From Oxalobacteraceae bacterium (GTDB lineage Bacteria; Pseudomonadota; Gammaproteobacteria; Burkholderiales; Burkholderiaceae_D), in the NCBI GenBank assembly GCA_023259175.1, contig JAHFQV010000005.1:1-50298 (forward strand): a DNA stretch of 50,298 bases. Reading direction: 5' to 3'. The notes below the pieces were generated by a model. It was given only the letters and a program-made list of their open reading frames with translations. It did no database searches and was not told the DNA's origin. The position numbers and the translations under genes are program-made. This document shows positions 41,676 through 50,247 of this stretch, piece by piece. How positions within the stretch are numbered: position 1 is the stretch's first letter; each line of letters begins with the position of its first letter.

Positions 41676-42653
41676 ATGAATCATATGATGAAATTTCCCC
41701 GCACCCAAATGCGTTTTCTAGCGGGAATGTGCGCGCTCTTCTTTCTTACTGCGACAGGTGTGCAGGCACAAACTAGCGCCCCATCTACACCCCCTGTCAC
41801 CGAAAAAGCGAAAGCGGCGCGTCCTGCGCTCAGCAAGCAAAACAAAGCCTTGTTGTACGAACTCAAAAGTGAGGATAAGAACGCGCCAGTGGCCTACTTA
41901 TTTGCGTCCATCCATATCGCTAAGCGCGATTTTTATCCTCTGCCAGCCGTAGTGCGTAGTGCCTACAAGAAGAGTCAGGTTTTGGTAGTGGAAACCGATG
42001 TTTCAGATGAGGCGATGAATAAAAAAATGGTCAATGCCTTGAGCTATGCCGCCCCCGATCATTTGCAAGCCCATGTGCAAGCGGCAACCTGGGAAACACT
42101 ACAAGCCATGACCGGACCGATGCTGGAGCAATTCCAACCCTACAAGCCAGCGATGGTGGCGATGGGCTTAACCGTGAGCGTCGGTATGCAGCAAGGCTAC
42201 GAGCCAGAACAAGGTCTCGATTTACATTATCTTCGGCAAGCGAAAGTAGATCACAAAATGGTGGTCGAACTGGAAGGCGCGGCCTTTCAGGGCGAAGCGA
42301 TTTCGCAGTTAAGCGACGAACAAGGTGATGCCATGCTTGCCAGTACCCTTGCTTCGTTTAAGCAAGGCACGATGGCAGAGGAACTCAATCGCATGGCTGA
42401 GGCTTGGCGTGCGGGCGATGCGCGTCAACTTGAACAGCTTTTTCAAACGGCGCGTGCACGGGATGCGGGGTCGGAAAAACTCTATCAGTTATTGATGGAT
42501 CAACGCCATCCACAAGAGGCGGAAAAAATTTCAGACTTGATGAAACAGGGCAAGCGTCTTTTCATCGTCATGAGCGCGGCCCATTTGCAGGGTGAAGAAA
42601 GTCTGCTTAATCATCTGCGTAAGCGCAAAATTCAAGTGAAGACGATGCAATGA
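41676..42653 (+). CDS. TraB/GumN family protein
   Basis: A 325-residue exported protein with an N-terminal signal (MRFLAGMCALFFLTATGVQAQ). The EreA/TraB-like domain has YLFASIHIAKRDFYPLP, VLVVETDVSD and, at the end, FIVMSAAHLQGEESLLNHL. These supply the conserved G/A-x-x-H and E residues of the family. TraB/GumN proteins resemble metal-dependent hydrolases or proteases, but bacterial substrates are unknown. The stop overlaps the next start (ATGA), so it is coupled to the 146-residue gene. Confidence 0.85.
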   Translation: MNHMMKFPRTQMRFLAGMCALFFLTATGVQAQTSAPSTPPVTEKAKAARPALSKQNKALLYELKSEDKNAPVAYLFASIHIAKRDFYPLPAVVRSAYKKSQVLVVETDVSDEAMNKKMVNALSYAAPDHLQAHVQAATWETLQAMTGPMLEQFQPYKPAMVAMGLTVSVGMQQGYEPEQGLDLHYLRQAKVDHKMVVELEGAAFQGEAISQLSDEQGDAMLASTLASFKQGTMAEELNRMAEAWRAGDARQLEQLFQTARARDAGSEKLYQLLMDQRHPQEAEKISDLMKQGKRLFIVMSAAHLQGEESLLNHLRKRKIQVKTMQ

Positions 42654-43090
42654 AGGATATGTTTCAGGAACACCCCTGGGTCAGTTTGGAAAACCCGATG
42701 GAGGTTGAAGCTTGGATGGCTTTGAACGATCAAGAGTTACAAAGTGTATTCGGGCAAAACGGAACACCGGCAAAACCGGCGACGATGGGAATGGAGCACA
42801 CGCAAGGGCAAGGCCTATGCTTTCACTTGCTACATGGCGGTTACATCTACTTACATACCAATCACGAGGGTGATGTACTATTAGATGTCGAGGAGGAGGC
42901 GGCTTGGGTTGTGCCTTTGATCGTCGCGGCCACGCGTCATACCGCACCGCGTGGTCATTATTGGTTATTGCCAGGGGATCGCTTGGTAGCCTTGATTTTG
43001 GGTTTGAATTCTTTGATCAAAAGTAGTCGTTTGGTGCAGTCGCATGATTTTCGGCCACAACGGTATTTGGAGCGTGGCAGTTTCGCGTAA
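42650..43090 (+). CDS. Hypothetical cytoplasmic protein coupled to TraB/GumN
   Basis: A 146-residue protein without signal peptide or membrane helix. Visible segments include HPWVSLENPMEVEAWMALNDQ, an all-beta middle (GYIYLHTNHEGDVLLDVEEEAAWVVPLIV) and a basic C-terminus (SRLVQSHDFRPQRYLERG). The histidines and acidic run do not match a motif I know. It is translated with the TraB/GumN gene and is a likely operon partner. Confidence 0.7.
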   Translation: MKDMFQEHPWVSLENPMEVEAWMALNDQELQSVFGQNGTPAKPATMGMEHTQGQGLCFHLLHGGYIYLHTNHEGDVLLDVEEEAAWVVPLIVAATRHTAPRGHYWLLPGDRLVALILGLNSLIKSSRLVQSHDFRPQRYLERGSFA

Positions 43091-43120
43091 GCCTCAAGTC
43101 GAATAGAACGGGAGACGGCA

Positions 43121-44254
43121 ATGCAAAATTATCTCAAGACCCTCATTAGGGGCGTGGTAGGCGGGTTCGCAATAGCGAGTTTATTTGCCTGCGGTGGCGG
43201 GGGCGATGTGCCGCAGCGCGCCGCCATGAGCCCCGCCCCGCCCAGCCTTAGCGCTTTAAGTTCTGCACCGACCAATCCAGTAGCGACTTTTTCTGGACCT
43301 CGCACCAATTATACGATTACCCGCACTAGCACTGGATTTTCGGTCAAAGACAATGTCGGTTCGGGTGGGACAGTGACGCTAGTATCGCAAACCTCTGCAC
43401 AATTTACTGATATGTCGGTCAATTTAGTGGTTGGCGATAAATCCAAAACCATCCCAGCGGATCGATTGAAATCCTTGGTTGAACTCTATATCGCCTTCTT
43501 TAATCGCGTGCCTGATGGCGACGGTATGGCGTATTGGATTGATCAAATAAAAGCCGGCATGACGAACGAAGATTTATCGCGCAATTTTTATGCTGCGGCA
43601 CTTTTGTTCCCTGATCAGACTCACTATACGGCCAGTATGAGTAATGCCGACTTCATTCGTATCATTTACAAAAACGTTTTAGGACGCGATGAAGTAGATC
43701 AGGGTGGCATGGATTATTGGACCAATTCCCTCGTGACAGGCTCAGCGACCCGTGGAACCTTAATCAATACTATCATTGGTAGTGCGCACACTTTCAAGGG
43801 CGATGCTGAACTAGGTTGGGTCGCCGATTTGTTGGACAATAAGGTCGAGGTTGGCATGTATTTCTCTGTGCAGCAAGGCCTGAGCTACCCGACTAATGAA
43901 ATTTCCATTACGGAAGGGATGAAGATCGCAGCTAAAGTTACGCCCACTGATACCAGTGCGGCCAAAGCGCTGGTGTTGGTGAGTGCCAGCGATCGCTTGT
44001 TGGACTTGAGCGCCAGTGTCAGTACACCGGCTTTTGATAAAGTACAGGCCATCGTGAACGCCAAATGTATCGAATGCCATTCGGCTACGCGTGCTGAAAA
44101 TCGAATTGCCTTACATACCGCAGCGCTGATACGCTTAAATGCGCAACCGCTTTATATCGTCACCGTCGTGCAACGATCAATGCCACAAAATGGTAGCCTA
44201 ACAGAGCAGCAAATAGCGGATATTTCGGCATGGTTTAAGAGCGGTGCGCAGTAA
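43121..44254 (+). CDS. DUF4214 lipoprotein with a C-terminal cytochrome c domain
   Basis: A 377-residue protein with lipobox LFAC followed by GGGGD, a low-complexity Pro/Ser linker and a beta region. A DUF4214 helical domain lies at about 105-290 (LVELYIAFFNRVPDGDGMAYWIDQI and IIYKNVLGRDEVDQGGMDYW). The C-terminal roughly 70 residues hold a heme site, CIECH at about 318-322, and a distal methionine in VVQRSMPQNG, followed by LTEQQIADISAWF. This is a class I mono-heme cytochrome c. DUF4214 is otherwise linked to S-layer and secreted proteins. GGGAG precedes the ATG. It heads a run of redox-linked genes. Confidence 0.85.
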   Translation: MQNYLKTLIRGVVGGFAIASLFACGGGGDVPQRAAMSPAPPSLSALSSAPTNPVATFSGPRTNYTITRTSTGFSVKDNVGSGGTVTLVSQTSAQFTDMSVNLVVGDKSKTIPADRLKSLVELYIAFFNRVPDGDGMAYWIDQIKAGMTNEDLSRNFYAAALLFPDQTHYTASMSNADFIRIIYKNVLGRDEVDQGGMDYWTNSLVTGSATRGTLINTIIGSAHTFKGDAELGWVADLLDNKVEVGMYFSVQQGLSYPTNEISITEGMKIAAKVTPTDTSAAKALVLVSASDRLLDLSASVSTPAFDKVQAIVNAKCIECHSATRAENRIALHTAALIRLNAQPLYIVTVVQRSMPQNGSLTEQQIADISAWFKSGAQ

Positions 44255-44258
44255 GTAG

Positions 44259-44828
44259 ATGGCATCGCTCAAACTGAAAAAAGCCTGCGCTGGAATTGCC
44301 TTGCTGAGTGCATTGATTTTACTTGCGACTTTGCCGGCAAACGCAGGGCAAATTGCGCCAGCGCAGCCACGTTCTTTGGCCTTTGAATTAGCCCAAATAC
44401 CGAGCTCGGCGCTGCCGAATTTGTCGTCTAATTCAAAGGAAAAAATCAGCTTAAAGCAGTTGCAGGGTTATGTCGTGTATGTCGATTTTTGGGCGTCGTG
44501 GTGCGGCCCCTGTCGTCAGTCTTTCCCCTTCATGAATCAGATGCAGCAAAAGTATCATGAGGTGGGTTTGCGTATCGTGGCGATCAATCTTGATCAGGAT
44601 TTTAAAGACGCGCAGAGCTTTTTAAAAAAGAATCCTGCGCAATTTTTATTGGCGATGGATCCCGAAGGAAGGACTCCCGCCCAGTATGAAGTGAAGGGTA
44701 TGCCCAGTAGTTATTTAATCGGCCGTGATGGGCAACTCATTTCCATACACGTCGGCTTTAAGCTTGAAGATAGAAGTGACATTGAGAGTCAAATACGAGT
44801 AGCGCTGGGTCTGGCTGCGCAAAAATAA
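44259..44828 (+). CDS. TlpA-like thioredoxin-fold protein
   Basis: A 189-residue exported protein with a signal sequence (AGIALLSALILLATLPANAG). A thioredoxin fold (about 50-185) contains VYVDFWASWCGPCRQSFPFM, with active-site CGPC, then RIVAINLDQD and cis-proline in VKGMPSSYLIGRDG. TlpA/ResA-type proteins reduce periplasmic disulfides, often for heme or metal-site maturation. It begins four bases after the cytochrome stop and precedes the cysteine-rich DUF4266 gene, whose CGC tail is a possible client. Confidence 0.87.
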   Translation: MASLKLKKACAGIALLSALILLATLPANAGQIAPAQPRSLAFELAQIPSSALPNLSSNSKEKISLKQLQGYVVYVDFWASWCGPCRQSFPFMNQMQQKYHEVGLRIVAINLDQDFKDAQSFLKKNPAQFLLAMDPEGRTPAQYEVKGMPSSYLIGRDGQLISIHVGFKLEDRSDIESQIRVALGLAAQK

Positions 44829-44840
44829 AAAGGACATGAG

Positions 44841-45077
44841 ATGAAAAATAAATGGTATGTGATGTTGACCGTGAGTTTGCTGAGCGTGCTGAGTCTGCTC
44901 AGTGGGTGCGCAGAAATGGGACAGGTAAAGCCTTGGGAAAAAAATTATCTAGCCAAAGCCGAGATGCGTTTTGATCAGGATAAATTACAAGCCAAAAATA
45001 CCGAGCATATTTATACCAGTAAAGAGGCAGCGTCCGGCGGTACAGGTGTAGGTGGAGGTGGCTGTGGTTGCAACTAA
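44841..45077 (+). CDS. DUF4266 lipoprotein with C-terminal GGGGCGCN
   Basis: A 78-residue protein with lipobox LSGC, a short mature core (VKPWEKNYLAKAEMRFDQDKL and EHIYTSKEAASGG) and a glycine-rich tail ending CGCN. The WE-x4-LAKAEM and tail are the hallmarks of DUF4266. The lipidated N-terminal cysteine anchors it, and the two C-terminal cysteines could bind metal or form a disulfide. AAGGA precedes the start. The gene is followed by DUF3570 and ApbE genes, a combination I recognise as recurring; its function has not been settled to my knowledge. Confidence 0.87.
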   Translation: MKNKWYVMLTVSLLSVLSLLSGCAEMGQVKPWEKNYLAKAEMRFDQDKLQAKNTEHIYTSKEAASGGTGVGGGGCGCN

Positions 45078-46212
45078 ACTCAACACTGAGGGCGCAAACT
45101 TAAGGCAATTACTTATTTCAACCGCTGTAGCACTGGGCAGCGCCGCCGTGCTTACGCCCGCGCAGGCCGAGCAAGCGCCGGACAAAGCGGAAATGAGTTT
45201 TAAATTACTGCGTTACCGCGAGCATCAGCCAAGCCTAGAGCGGGTGGCGGTGAATTCGCCCAGTTTTGCATTGACGGTGCCGATTGCGGGTGTTTGGAGT
45301 TTAGACACCACCGCCGTTACCGATCAAGTATCCGGCGCTTCACCACGGTATCACACGGTTGTTTCCAGCGCTTCAAAAATGAGCGATCTACGGCACGCGG
45401 CGGACCTTAAACTTACCCGCTACTATGACAGGATGAAGTGGTCGGTCGGGGCTTCTTTTTCCAATGAACACGATTATGATTCTAAGGCACTGTCTTTGGA
45501 AGCGAGCTTTTCGTCCGAAGACAATAATCGAACCTGGAATTTCGGGTTGGGCGCATCGAGTGACAAAATAAGTGCCACCGGGCGCAATGTACACGAGACT
45601 CGGCACGGCAATGATTTTATGCTGGGCGTGTCGCAGGTCTTAACGCCGCAAGATCTTGCGCAAATGACTTGGACTCATACTGAAGGGCGGGGCTATTTTT
45701 CCGACCCGTATAAGTCGCTCGATATTCGACCGCGTGAACGTAAGCAAGACGCTTGGCTACTACGTCACAACCATTATTTCGCACAAGCGCAAGGCACGCT
45801 ACGTTTAAGCTACCGCTACTACAGCGATAGCTTCGCGATTCGCGCCCATACCGTCGGTGTCGAGTATGCGCAAGCGCTGGGCGACAGTTGGGTGTTAACG
45901 CCCTCTTTGCGTCTGTATTCGCAAACCGCAGCGGATTTTTATTTTGATCCACGCTACACGTTTTTGTATATCCCTGTCGGCTATGAAGTCGGTGGCTCGC
46001 AATTTGTAAGTGAGGATCAAAGGCTCTCCGCTTTTGGAGCGCGTACACTCGGATTTAAGCTGAGCAAAATTTTAGATGAACATTGGCAATTTGATGTCAA
46101 GCTTGAGCGTTATCAGCAGCGCAGCGATTGGGCTTGGTCAGGGCGTTCGGCCTTGTCCTTGGCGCCACTCGATGCGGCCATTTTGCAAGTGGGATTGCGC
46201 TATCGGTTCTAG
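45064..46212 (+). CDS. DUF3570 outer-membrane beta-barrel with ApbE-type motif
   Basis: About 382 residues from the GTG at 45064, which has GGAGG at 5 bases; GTGs at 45052 and 45058 are alternatives. A signal region (LLISTAVALGSAAVLTPAQAEQ) is followed by the DUF3570 start KAEMSFKLLRYREHQPSLERV. DQVSGAS follows (DNA 45322-45342), which fits the ApbE flavinylation consensus D-x-x-(S/T)-G-A-(T/S). The rest is amphipathic strands ending LRYRF, the outer-membrane C-terminal signature. It overlaps the DUF4266 end. If the Ser in SGAS carries FMN, the barrel is a redox protein; this is inferred. Confidence 0.85.
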   Translation: MVATKLNTEGANLRQLLISTAVALGSAAVLTPAQAEQAPDKAEMSFKLLRYREHQPSLERVAVNSPSFALTVPIAGVWSLDTTAVTDQVSGASPRYHTVVSSASKMSDLRHAADLKLTRYYDRMKWSVGASFSNEHDYDSKALSLEASFSSEDNNRTWNFGLGASSDKISATGRNVHETRHGNDFMLGVSQVLTPQDLAQMTWTHTEGRGYFSDPYKSLDIRPRERKQDAWLLRHNHYFAQAQGTLRLSYRYYSDSFAIRAHTVGVEYAQALGDSWVLTPSLRLYSQTAADFYFDPRYTFLYIPVGYEVGGSQFVSEDQRLSAFGARTLGFKLSKILDEHWQFDVKLERYQQRSDWAWSGRSALSLAPLDAAILQVGLRYRF

Positions 46213-46232
46213 CAGCTTCGCGGGCTCAGCGC

Positions 46233-47138
46233 ATGCAAATTTTTCAAATTCCTTTTCAAGCGATGGCCAGTCCCTGTGCTATCCATTTGGCTGCCGAAAG
46301 TCTGGTCCAAGCACAGGCCGCGGCGGCACAGGCCATCGCGGAAGTACAGCGCATAGAGCGTAAATATTCGCGCTACCGCGAGGATAGTCTACTGGCGAAC
46401 TTGCACCGTTGCGCAGGTCGTGTGGCCTTGGCGATCGATAGCGAAACTTCGGATTTATTGGACTACGCGGATTTGCTTTTTCAAGCGAGCGACGGCTTGT
46501 TTGATATCAGCTCTGGCATCTTAGGTCGTGCTTGGAATTTTAAACAAGCGACGCGACCAGAACCAAAGTATCTAGCCCAACTTTTGGCCTGCGTGGGCTG
46601 GCAGCGCATAGAACGAACCAAGACGGAAATTTATTTGCCGCAAGCTGGAATGGAAATTGATTTCGGTGGCTTCGGCAAGGAATATGCAGCCGATCGTGCG
46701 GCGACCGTATTAGCTGAACTAGGCGTGCAATCAGCACTGATTGACTTAGCGGGGGACTTGCGAATATTGGGGGGCAGACCGGATGGTCTTGCCTGGCAAA
46801 TCGGTATTCAACATCCGCGTCCGCAAAAGGAGCCGAATGAACTGATGGCGAGTATACCGGTGTTTTCGGGAGCGCTGACCACCAGTGGCGATTACGAACG
46901 TTTTATCGAAATAGAGGGGCAGCGCTACTGTCATATTTTGAATCCAAAGACTGGTTATCCGGTTTCCTATTGGCGTTCGGTGAGTGTGTTAGCACCAGTT
47001 GCTTTGGCAGCGGGTTCGTATGCCACCATCGCGATGCTAAAAGAAGCGCAAGGCCAAACTTTCCTCGAGGAGAGTGGCCTTGCTTACCTAGCGATGGATC
47101 ACACGGGAAGTATCTATCGCCGTGAATGTCAGTCATGA
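46233..47138 (+). CDS. FAD:protein FMN transferase, ApbE family
   Basis: A 301-residue protein starting MQIFQIPFQAMASPCAIHL. ApbE motifs include IERKYSRYREDSLLANL, DFGGFGKEYAADRAATVLAELG, a Mg-binding region in IDLAGDLRILGG and SGDYERFIEIEGQRYCHILNPKTGYP. ApbE transfers FMN from FAD to Ser/Thr in target proteins. No signal peptide follows from this ATG; an extension to 46128 would overlap the DUF3570 end and is not favoured. A cytoplasmic form would act before export of its target. It lies 20 bases after the barrel gene. Confidence 0.87.
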   Translation: MQIFQIPFQAMASPCAIHLAAESLVQAQAAAAQAIAEVQRIERKYSRYREDSLLANLHRCAGRVALAIDSETSDLLDYADLLFQASDGLFDISSGILGRAWNFKQATRPEPKYLAQLLACVGWQRIERTKTEIYLPQAGMEIDFGGFGKEYAADRAATVLAELGVQSALIDLAGDLRILGGRPDGLAWQIGIQHPRPQKEPNELMASIPVFSGALTTSGDYERFIEIEGQRYCHILNPKTGYPVSYWRSVSVLAPVALAAGSYATIAMLKEAQGQTFLEESGLAYLAMDHTGSIYRRECQS

Positions 47139-47142
47139 CATC

Positions 47143-48411
47143 TTAATCGTCGCGACCATGTCTGACGACACCATTTTGATCGATAGTCACTTGACGTGAG
47201 CCATTTTTGATCGTTGAAGTTTCGCCGCTACCATTGGCTTTAACATTGACCCTGGCTTCGCCAGGACCATTGACCTTGACGGAGGCCAATTCCAGCAATA
47301 AGGAACTCGCTTCCAAATTACCCGAGCCGTTTAAGGTCGCGTTCAATTTTTTTGCGCTACCATGAAAATTCAAATCGCCAGGTCCGTCAGCGGTGACATC
47401 AATCTTAGCAACATCGGAAAAATCGCCATCCACATCACCTGAACCAGAGACATCGAGCACGACTTCGCCTTTGGCGATTTTAAAGCTAATATCGGCTGGA
47501 CCCGAATTACGAATGTCGGCTGATTCAACGCGCAGACGTGAAGCATCAAATCCACCTGAGCCACTGGCACGTACCCGCAGATTTTTGGTCTCACCAACCA
47601 AGGTAGCTTCCCCTGGCCCGGACAAAACTAAATTGGTGGTCTCAGCGGAAATTTCATCCACCGACAAATCGCCGGAACCGGACATATCTGCATCCAAATT
47701 TTTCGTCACACCGCGTAAGCTGGCGCACCCTGGACCCGAGATCGTGATCTTAGTGGACTCGGTATGCATTTTGGCGACATTGAGATCGCCACTGCCACTT
47801 AAATGCGCGCTGAAGGCGGTGTTAATTTCACCAAGTTCGGTATCACCAGGGCCGCTCAAATCGAGTTTTGCTGTCATGATTGTTAGCTGACGTAAATTAC
47901 TGTCACCGCTTCCGCTGCTATGTAGTTCCACTTCCTTGCTAGTGCCGCTGACACTTAAATCGCCAGGGCCTTCGTTCGTTAATTCCAGTTTCTCATTATT
48001 GATTTGGCGTAGGCGCAGATCGCCGCTGCCGGAATTGCTAGCCTTGGACAGGCTCGCTACACTAATCGTGATCGTGGTCGGGCGATTACCCCAGGAAAAG
48101 TGGAAATTACTATTTCTGCGTTTATTGCGGACAATCAGTTTGCCACCTTCAACACTGGTTTCGACCTCTTTCACAAAATTATCATCTCCTTCGACCATCA
48201 CGCCGGATTTGCCATCGACGTTGACGATGACATCGAATGGGGATTCATTGATGACGTTATCGAAGGTGGCTAGTTTTCTTTCTTCGCTGATTACGTGGCC
48301 GCTGCCGGGAATGCCATCGTCCTTAATGTGAATTTCACAGGCACTCAAGCTAGCAAGTGCAAGCATGACCGCCGCCGTGATGCCTAAGATTTTAAAATTT
48401 GATTGCAACAT
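47143..48411 (-). CDS. DUF2807 (GIN-domain) lipoprotein with alternating GSGD/GPGD turns
   Basis: A 422-residue protein with lipobox LSAC, a start resembling GIN-domain proteins (VISEERKLATFDNVINESPFDVIVNVDGK) and a long beta-helix-like body. About every 20 residues a turn of type SGSGD alternates with one of type (S/N/D)GPG(D/E), seven complete pairs plus a last NGSGE. The C-terminus ends GVVRHGRDD. GGAGG precedes the ATG. Such proteins are likely outer-surface adhesins or polymers. It is convergent with the ApbE gene at 4 bases. Confidence 0.83.
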   Translation of the reverse strand: MLQSNFKILGITAAVMLALASLSACEIHIKDDGIPGSGHVISEERKLATFDNVINESPFDVIVNVDGKSGVMVEGDDNFVKEVETSVEGGKLIVRNKRRNSNFHFSWGNRPTTITISVASLSKASNSGSGDLRLRQINNEKLELTNEGPGDLSVSGTSKEVELHSSGSGDSNLRQLTIMTAKLDLSGPGDTELGEINTAFSAHLSGSGDLNVAKMHTESTKITISGPGCASLRGVTKNLDADMSGSGDLSVDEISAETTNLVLSGPGEATLVGETKNLRVRASGSGGFDASRLRVESADIRNSGPADISFKIAKGEVVLDVSGSGDVDGDFSDVAKIDVTADGPGDLNFHGSAKKLNATLNGSGNLEASSLLLELASVKVNGPGEARVNVKANGSGETSTIKNGSRQVTIDQNGVVRHGRDD

Positions 48412-48602
48412 GTCCGCCTCCGGTGTGTTTATGATTGGTTACAGGGTGTAAAAGATTTTTGATGTTTGCAGTGTAAAGTAAGCCTTTGCTTCCTGCATAG
48501 GCGAAGCGACAGAATGCAAAATCGACCGACTCAAGCGCAAAAAAGCGGTGGGATGGCTTAAAATGCTTAGAATTGAATATGAAAAGCGCCTGATATTAAA
48601 CT

Positions 48603-49412
48603 ATGGAAAAGTATACTTTACGAAGCAAAGATGGGGCTTATGCCGAAATTTTGACCCAGGGCGCACACCTATGTCACTGGCGCACTGCCCAGGGGAAAAC
48701 GCCCATTTTTTTGAGCAGTCGGTCAGAAATGCGTGAAGCTGCCGCGGTTAGAGGTGGGGTTCCCGTGATTTTCCCGCAATTTTCCGATCATGGGCCCCTT
48801 CCCAAGCATGGTTTTGCGCGTACTGCACTTTGGCGGTTTTGTGAAATGCGTGAGACACCAGAAGGCCTCGCACAAGCGCGTTTTGAATTGCGCGAATCCT
48901 TGGCGACACTCAGGATTTGGCCGCATGTTTTCCGCGCTGAAATCTTGTTTAGTATCGTCGGTGAATATCTGCAAATGGATTTGACGGTCGACAATGCTGG
49001 CGATGGTGCCCTGCAATTTTGCTGTGCCTTGCATACCTATTTGCAAGTCGAAGAGATAGCGCAGACCACGATAGAGGGGCTCGCTGGCCTAAGCTATCGT
49101 GATACGGTGCTTGGTTTTACAGCTGTGCAAGCGGTAGAGGCTTTGAAAATAGAAACTGAAATCGACAGGATTTATGCGGCCATTACCGACCCGATTCTCG
49201 TGCAATGCGGCGGGCAAAAACTACAAGTGAGCCAAAGCGGTTTTTCGGATGCCGTGATCTGGAATCCGGGCACCGAAAAAGCAGCACAAATGGCGGATAT
49301 GGAGGCGCAAGGTGAGCAGCGCATGCTCTGCGTTGAGGCCGCTGCGATTAATCAAGCGATTGTTTTGGCACCCGGCGCTACTTGGACTGGAACGCAAAAA
49401 TTGTTCGCTTAA
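48603..49412 (+). CDS. D-hexose-6-phosphate mutarotase (YeaD-like aldose-1-epimerase family)
   Basis: A 269-residue cytoplasmic protein with a beta-supersandwich fold. Signature parts are REAAAVRGGVPVIFPQFSDHG, KHGFARTALWRF with the catalytic histidine region, ALHTYLQVEEI and VIWNPGTEKAAQMADME, which is typical of YeaD. It interconverts alpha and beta anomers of glucose-6-phosphate. The gene is alone, convergent with the TPR gene and overlapping its end by four bases. Confidence 0.87.
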   Translation: MEKYTLRSKDGAYAEILTQGAHLCHWRTAQGKTPIFLSSRSEMREAAAVRGGVPVIFPQFSDHGPLPKHGFARTALWRFCEMRETPEGLAQARFELRESLATLRIWPHVFRAEILFSIVGEYLQMDLTVDNAGDGALQFCCALHTYLQVEEIAQTTIEGLAGLSYRDTVLGFTAVQAVEALKIETEIDRIYAAITDPILVQCGGQKLQVSQSGFSDAVIWNPGTEKAAQMADMEAQGEQRMLCVEAAAINQAIVLAPGATWTGTQKLFA

Positions 49413-50158
49413 GTTTTTTGTCCTACTGCGGTGTGGAGTCTCTTCATCAAATCTTTGTGCAATTGGTGATTGTGTTTATTCCAGTGTTTTTGCATTTGCT
49501 TGATTTGACTAATTTGATTTTCTGCCGTTGCCTGCTCATTATTTTCCAGCGCCCAAATAGCCAATTCAACCCGCGCTTCTACGCTGCCAAATTGTTCCAC
49601 TACGCTCATGAGTTCGGCGCGCGCTTGCATCGTTAGTTTTTGCGCTGAATAGGCACGCGCAAACAAGAGGCCAATATTTTCTTTACGAAAGTCGGGTTTA
49701 GCCTGACGCAAACGCACTAACAAATCGAGTGCCGCCTGACTATGTCCATCTTCCAGACGCGCTTGTGCCGCGCCCATCAAGATTTCTGGCTCGTTGGCAA
49801 AAGGCCCGGTTAGGCAAGCTTCGTACTGCACCGCGGCAGCATGTGCCTGTCCAGCCGCTAACAAGGCAGCGGCTAAACGCATTTGGTTTTGCGCCGAGGG
49901 GGTCATGTCGAAAGCCTGTTGTGCTTCACGCAGTTCGCGACCGGGATCCAAACTCTTCATGGCGGCCGCCGCGAGTTTGCGGGTACCGCCGGGTAGGCGG
50001 CTGGAAGGCAAATAAATCGCAAAAAAATACACCACGCTACCTAGCAGTGGAAACATAAATAAAATCATTAGCCAATACATTTCTCGCCCCGTGCGAACCA
50101 CGTGTACGGCGAAAAATAGGGCGATGAAAATGTGTAGACTGGCTCCGATGTAGGGCAT
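49409..50158 (-). CDS. Membrane TPR protein with PLDc_N-like N-terminus
   Basis: A 249-residue protein with two N-terminal membrane helices (about 6-22 and 28-48; the second, YWLMILFMFPLLGSVVYFF, resembles the PLDc_N/phospholipase D-nuclease N-terminal unit). A helical TPR-type region (about 65-235; AAALLAAGQAHAAAVQYEACL and others) and a Gln/His-rich tail follow. Bacterial proteins of this shape are annotated as tetratricopeptide membrane proteins. It may be a scaffold at the inner membrane; no partner is evident. Confidence 0.78.
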   Translation of the reverse strand: MPYIGASLHIFIALFFAVHVVRTGREMYWLMILFMFPLLGSVVYFFAIYLPSSRLPGGTRKLAAAAMKSLDPGRELREAQQAFDMTPSAQNQMRLAAALLAAGQAHAAAVQYEACLTGPFANEPEILMGAAQARLEDGHSQAALDLLVRLRQAKPDFRKENIGLLFARAYSAQKLTMQARAELMSVVEQFGSVEARVELAIWALENNEQATAENQISQIKQMQKHWNKHNHQLHKDLMKRLHTAVGQKT

Positions 50159-50247
50159 GTGATTTCTCTGCTTGCTTAGTTGTTTGTTGAGTTGTTTGTT
50201 GACATTAAGCGCCGTATTCTACACGCAAAACCTAAGTCGCCATTTTC

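Noticed and set aside
46128-46232. N-terminal extension of ApbE as a signal peptide
   Set aside because: It lies within the DUF3570 coding end in another frame. The typical ApbE start is at 46233 and the extension has a charged, Cys/His-containing core unlike a normal signal.
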